Source: Moorena sp. SIO3I8 (GTDB lineage Bacteria > Cyanobacteriota > Cyanobacteriia > Cyanobacteriales > Coleofasciculaceae). From it: a stretch of 34,709 bases of DNA. Below the pieces are notes generated by a model. It was not told where the DNA came from and ran no database searches. It saw only the letters and a program-made list of their open reading frames with translations. Of this stretch, positions 32,692 to 34,709 are shown in pieces; position 1 is the first letter of the stretch; each line of letters opens with the position of its first letter. The stretch lies in assembly GCF_010692325.1 (NCBI RefSeq), contig NZ_JAAHHW010000015.1, positions 1-34,709 of the forward strand. Direction: 5' to 3'. A program made the position numbers and the translations under genes.

Positions 32692-32949
32692 ATGGACATC
32701 GAAAACTTTCTCCCAAATTTTGAGTATAACCCCAACAATCCTAATCTCCCTGAATTATTTGGCCAACCCCAGCCAGGACGGGAGCAAATCAAACATATAT
32801 TGATCGGTTCTCCCAAAACCGTCCGGGTAACAATCTATAATCTTTATAGCCGTGGCTACGCCCAAGTTCATGAGTGGAGCACTCCTCAACCTATCGGAAA
32901 TTCTGGTGAGGTCATCAGTATATTGATTCGACATCTGTTGGTAGATTAA
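32692..32949 (+). CDS. Small protein of unknown function
   Basis: An 85-residue protein from ATG 32692 (an in-frame ATG at 32662 would be upstream of the likely transcript start). It begins MDIENFLPNFEYNPNNPNLP and contains GSPKTVRVTIYNLYSRGYAQVHEW and ends ISILIRHLLVD. I recognise no family. The mixed charge and lack of signal peptide or membrane span suggest a cytoplasmic protein. The consensus-like promoter and balanced composition argue for a real gene. The long minus-strand frame over it (32755-33183) is an unlikely alternative. Its neighbours do not suggest a job. Confidence 0.55.
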   Translation: MDIENFLPNFEYNPNNPNLPELFGQPQPGREQIKHILIGSPKTVRVTIYNLYSRGYAQVHEWSTPQPIGNSGEVISILIRHLLVD

Positions 32950-32984
32950 GATAGCAACTTGCCAGGGATGCCAATCCCTGTCTT

Positions 32985-33028
32985 GATGCAGTCGCTCATG
33001 GGGGAAACCCCCAAGACCGCGCTGCATC
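32985..33028. repeat. Dispersed hairpin element
   Basis: GATGCAG (32985-32991) pairs with CTGCATC (33022-33028), and GGGGG/CCCCC (33000-33012) forms an inner stem with an AAA loop. It looks like a short dispersed repeat rather than a terminator. Confidence 0.6.
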
Positions 33029-33132
33029 GCTGGCGACAGGTCAAAACTTAGGATAAAGTACGAATTCTGAAGTCTAAAACATAAGTTTGTATGTTGTTGA
33101 TTGGGATAATTTTCTAATAAATTGGTGAACAC

Positions 33133-33162
33133 ATAGTCAAGAACCCTAGGGCTCTTGACTAT
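33133..33162. repeat. Near-perfect 30-bp palindrome
   Basis: ATAGTCAAGA (33133-33142) and TCTTGACTAT (33153-33162) flank the self-complementary CCCTAGGG, with one mismatched pair. It lies just before a terminator hairpin; it could be a protein-binding site or a cruciform/bidirectional stem. Confidence 0.7.
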
Positions 33163-33172
33163 TACAAAAAAT

Positions 33173-33219
33173 AATTCGGTCAAGGATTGGAATTAACCAG
33201 AACTTGACCGAATTTTTTT
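33173..33219 (+). terminator. Rho-independent terminator
   Basis: AATTCGGTCAAG (33173-33184) and CTTGACCGAATT (33203-33214) form a perfect 12-bp stem followed by seven T. The A-run on the other side could also serve transcription from the minus strand. Confidence 0.8.
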
Positions 33220-33228
33220 ATTGTGATG

Positions 33229-33337
33229 AGGGAACAGGGAACAGGGAACAGGGAGTAGGGAGTAGGGAATCGGGAATCGGGAATCGGGAATCGGGAATCG
33301 GGAATCGGGAATCGGGAATCGGGAATCGGGAATCGGG
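33229..33337. repeat. Heptamer array (GGGAACA, GGGAGTA, then GGGAATC)
   Basis: About fifteen 7-bp units in blocks of three types, ending in ten or more GGGAATC. It is the longest array in the window and follows the terminator at 33173. Confidence 0.9.
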
Positions 33338-33406
33338 CAGTAACGCACCACTGGGTCAAGCAGCTTTAATGACATGCACTCACATCACCCACAGCACCCA
33401 TAGTGG

Positions 33407-33543
33407 TAATGCAATAGTTTTTCTAACTCTCCACGTTAACCACTCATATCACCCCTGGTGTTAATGCAATAGTTTTTCTATCCGACCACCCTCATAACCC
33501 TCATTGCCCTTACAACCCCTGACGTTAATGCAATAGTTTTTCT
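33407..33543. repeat. Three 18-bp direct repeats upstream of an HTH gene
   Basis: TAATGCAATAGTTTTTCT occurs at 33407-33424, 33462-33479 and 33526-33543, spaced by 55 and 64 bp. The spacers share ACCACCCTCATAACCC-like text. A degenerate fourth copy (caatggttttacc) may lie at 33650-33662. Could be operator sites or iteron-like elements. Confidence 0.8.
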
Positions 33544-33605
33544 GGCTGACCACCCTCATAACCCTTATAACACTCATGATGCTTTCGATACTTCTCACCC
33601 ACCCC

Positions 33606-33634
33606 TTGCATCTTTTAAAAAATCGTGTTAAAGT
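33606..33634 (+). promoter_or_regulatory. Candidate promoter of the HTH gene
   Basis: TTGCAT and TAAAGT with a 17-bp spacer; a weak match, proposed on position only. Confidence 0.3.
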
Positions 33635-33666
33635 AACAATATCGTCAACACAATGGTTTTACCGCC

Positions 33667-34086
33667 ATGATGATTTCTACCGCACAAGCCGCTGAATTAC
33701 TAGGTATCTCTGCCACTCGCGTCCGTTTCCTGTTGAGCAAGGGCAGAGTCAAAGGTGCTTATAAGGTCGGTAGAACTTGGGTAATTCCCTTATTTGATGG
33801 CATGCCAGTGGTCACCCCTGGTACTCGCGGACCAAAGCGGAATTGGTCAAAGCGCACAAATTACACTAAGGCCGTCATCCACGTGAATCAAAAAGTCATT
33901 CGCCAAAATCACAACACTGGCGAACGCAATCCGGTGATTACCGTAAAACGAGGCTCTAAAAACACTTACGGTCATACTGTCGAAGTCAATGGCCCCTGTC
34001 GGGTGATGTATCGCCCAGATGAGCCTCTACATTGTGGAGCACGGGTATGGATTGAGACAATTTCTGACTTTAAGGTGATCGCCTAA
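33667..34086 (+). CDS. Excisionase/MerR-like HTH protein with C-terminal unknown domain
   Basis: A 139-residue protein. Residues 3-45 form an excisionase-type winged helix (STAQAAELLGISATRVRFLL, then KVGRTWVIP), the HTH_17 family. The rest (about 50-139) is basic and beta-rich (KRTNYTKAVIHVNQK, NPVITVKRGS, TVEVNGPCRVMYRPDEPLHC) and not recognised. It could be a regulator with a small ligand or nucleic-acid-binding domain rather than a phage excisionase, since no integrase is adjacent. Three 18-bp direct repeats directly upstream may be its own binding sites. The stop codon lies inside a 17-bp sequence shared with the hairpin after accC. Start ATG 33667 or 33670. Confidence 0.7.
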   Translation: MMISTAQAAELLGISATRVRFLLSKGRVKGAYKVGRTWVIPLFDGMPVVTPGTRGPKRNWSKRTNYTKAVIHVNQKVIRQNHNTGERNPVITVKRGSKNTYGHTVEVNGPCRVMYRPDEPLHCGARVWIETISDFKVIA

Positions 34087-34199
34087 GCTGTTGTGCATTT
34101 GACTTAGACTCAGTTATAAAAAAGTAAGCATTAATGATAGCTGATAGCTGATACGCGACACGCTGATAGCTGAAAAACCATCAAACCCTATCCCCCTGT

Positions 34200-34226
34200 T
34201 CCCTACTCCCTACTCCCTGCTCCCTT
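34200..34226. repeat. Heptamer array (CCCTACT/CCCTGCT)
   Basis: Three to four 7-bp units 14 bp from the DUF928 stop codon (minus strand). Confidence 0.7.
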
Positions 34227-34240
34227 GTAGTTAAACCAAA

Positions 34241-34709
34241 CTACTCCCGACAGATCAAGCTTGCCTGGGTAATTTCTTCCAATTCAACCGCTTTCAACAA
34301 TCGGGACCAAGCCTCAGCAAACGTAGCATTTTGTAGATTACTACAACGAAGTTTAGCTGCTTGATTCAAGGCATCATACCAAATGCCATTTTCAGCATAA
34401 ACTGTCATTAGCTTCTGCTGTGAGTTTGTTGTATCTAATGGATGCTTAAACTCTGGCAATTCAACCCGTTTCAACAGTCCTCTAATAAACAAAACCGAGT
34501 CATCGTAAAACGAGTCTGGGGAATTACAATCAACGATCAGATACCAGCGATACCACTTACCAACCTTTAAGGAGTAGGGAATAGGTATGCTAAACACACC
34601 AGACCGACTTGGCAAAGTAACAGGGAGATATTTTGGAGCAAGCTTGGTGTTAGTTTTTGAATCCTGCAAGGAAAATTCCCCAGAAAGCCCCCTCTCAACA
34701 GGTTCAGAT
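34241..34709 (-). CDS. DUF928-family protein, 5' end outside the window
   Basis: The C-terminal part of a cyanobacterial DUF928 protein. The recognisable core is YSLKVGKWYRWYLIVDC, then a variable loop and FIRGLLKRVELP, and the C-terminal helical part (IWYDALNQAAKLR, FAEAWSRLLKAVELEEI). The frame has no stop up to the right edge (SEPVERGLSGEFS precedes the TTG at 34667-34669), so the start is upstream of the window. Full family proteins are about 220-250 residues with a signal peptide. DUF928 is found mainly in cyanobacteria, often near CHAT or TPR genes; function unknown. Confidence 0.82.
   Translation of the reverse strand, partial: SEPVERGLSGEFSLQDSKTNTKLAPKYLPVTLPSRSGVFSIPIPYSLKVGKWYRWYLIVDCNSPDSFYDDSVLFIRGLLKRVELPEFKHPLDTTNSQQKLMTVYAENGIWYDALNQAAKLRCSNLQNATFAEAWSRLLKAVELEEITQASLICRE

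Larger units (their letters stand above)
32950..33666. other. Intergenic region with hairpins, heptamer array and direct repeats
   Basis: Contents in order: a GATGCAG/CTGCATC hairpin element (32985-33028), a 30-bp palindrome (33133-33162), a terminator (33173-33219), a long heptamer array (33229-33337), and three 18-bp direct repeats upstream of the HTH gene (33407-33543). A possible promoter TTGCAT-17-TAAAGT is at 33606-33634. No ORF is supported. Confidence 0.65.

Noticed and set aside
32755-33183. 142-residue minus-strand frame overlapping the small gene at 32692
   Set aside because: It runs through a dispersed hairpin and the 30-bp palindrome, begins inside a terminator region and shows no family motif.
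33229-33337. Possible CRISPR array among the regular repeats
   Set aside because: The 7-bp units are contiguous with no spacers, and no cas genes are in the window.
33667-34086. Prophage or integrative-element boundary suggested by the excisionase-like HTH
   Set aside because: No integrase, attachment-site duplication or phage gene in the window; the HTH_17 fold is also used by ordinary regulators.

Overview
The window is chromosomal DNA of a cyanobacterium. It carries psbX, ycf66, ycf37, a YggT/Ycf19-type gene and the NADPH-thioredoxin reductase/thioredoxin fusion NTRC, and about 19 copies of the HIP1 octamer GCGATCGC. Several dispersed repeat families, such as ctgatacgcgacacgctgata-like and ggccaaacgcgccccgcgtg-like elements, and many heptanucleotide tandem arrays point to a large-genome filamentous marine form such as Moorena (Moorea). 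The genus is an inference from memory of repeat style, not from a search.

Layout. 1-948: remnant of an IS630-type transposase next to a Uma2-type nuclease gene that ends early where the element begins. 1198-4553 (minus strand): ROK sugar kinase, DppC/OppC-type permease, NTRC. 4727-8027: a predicted outer-membrane barrel gene and a divergent FecR-domain gene with Pro-Glu and 11-residue repeats, separated by a repeat-rich 0.8 kb. 8095-14730: metallophosphoesterase, trmB, a REC-histidine kinase, rpmI-rplT, a solute-binding protein overlapping ycf37, and an acetoacetate-decarboxylase-like gene. 14883-22376: accessory block with an Rpn-type nuclease, a two-gene operon of an AAA-type ATPase followed by a 1306-residue TPR-STAND-WD40 protein, and an antitoxin/PIN-toxin pair next to duplicated 70-bp repeats. 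22642-28363: creatininase-family amidohydrolase, tRNA-Leu(GAG), accC, a four-EF-hand protein, yggT, psbX, ycf66. 28759-34709: a NACHT-HEAT protein, a small unknown gene with a good promoter, an excisionase-like HTH gene behind three direct repeats, and a DUF928 gene cut by the window edge.

How the genes relate. Housekeeping and photosynthesis genes are interleaved with single accessory modules rather than gathered in one island. The best candidates for a poorly described system are the ATPase plus TPR-STAND-WD40 operon (15893-21305) and the NACHT-HEAT gene (28759-32073). Both have bacterial NLR-like architecture, with an NTPase core followed by tandem repeats that are nearly identical to each other, and neither has a recognisable catalytic effector domain. 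A second unusual feature is architectural: at least a dozen tandem arrays with different unit sequences share a 7-bp period, and most lie directly against the stop codon of a gene, in some cases supplying the stop codon itself.

All calls come from reading the sequence and recalling protein families; no database search was run.
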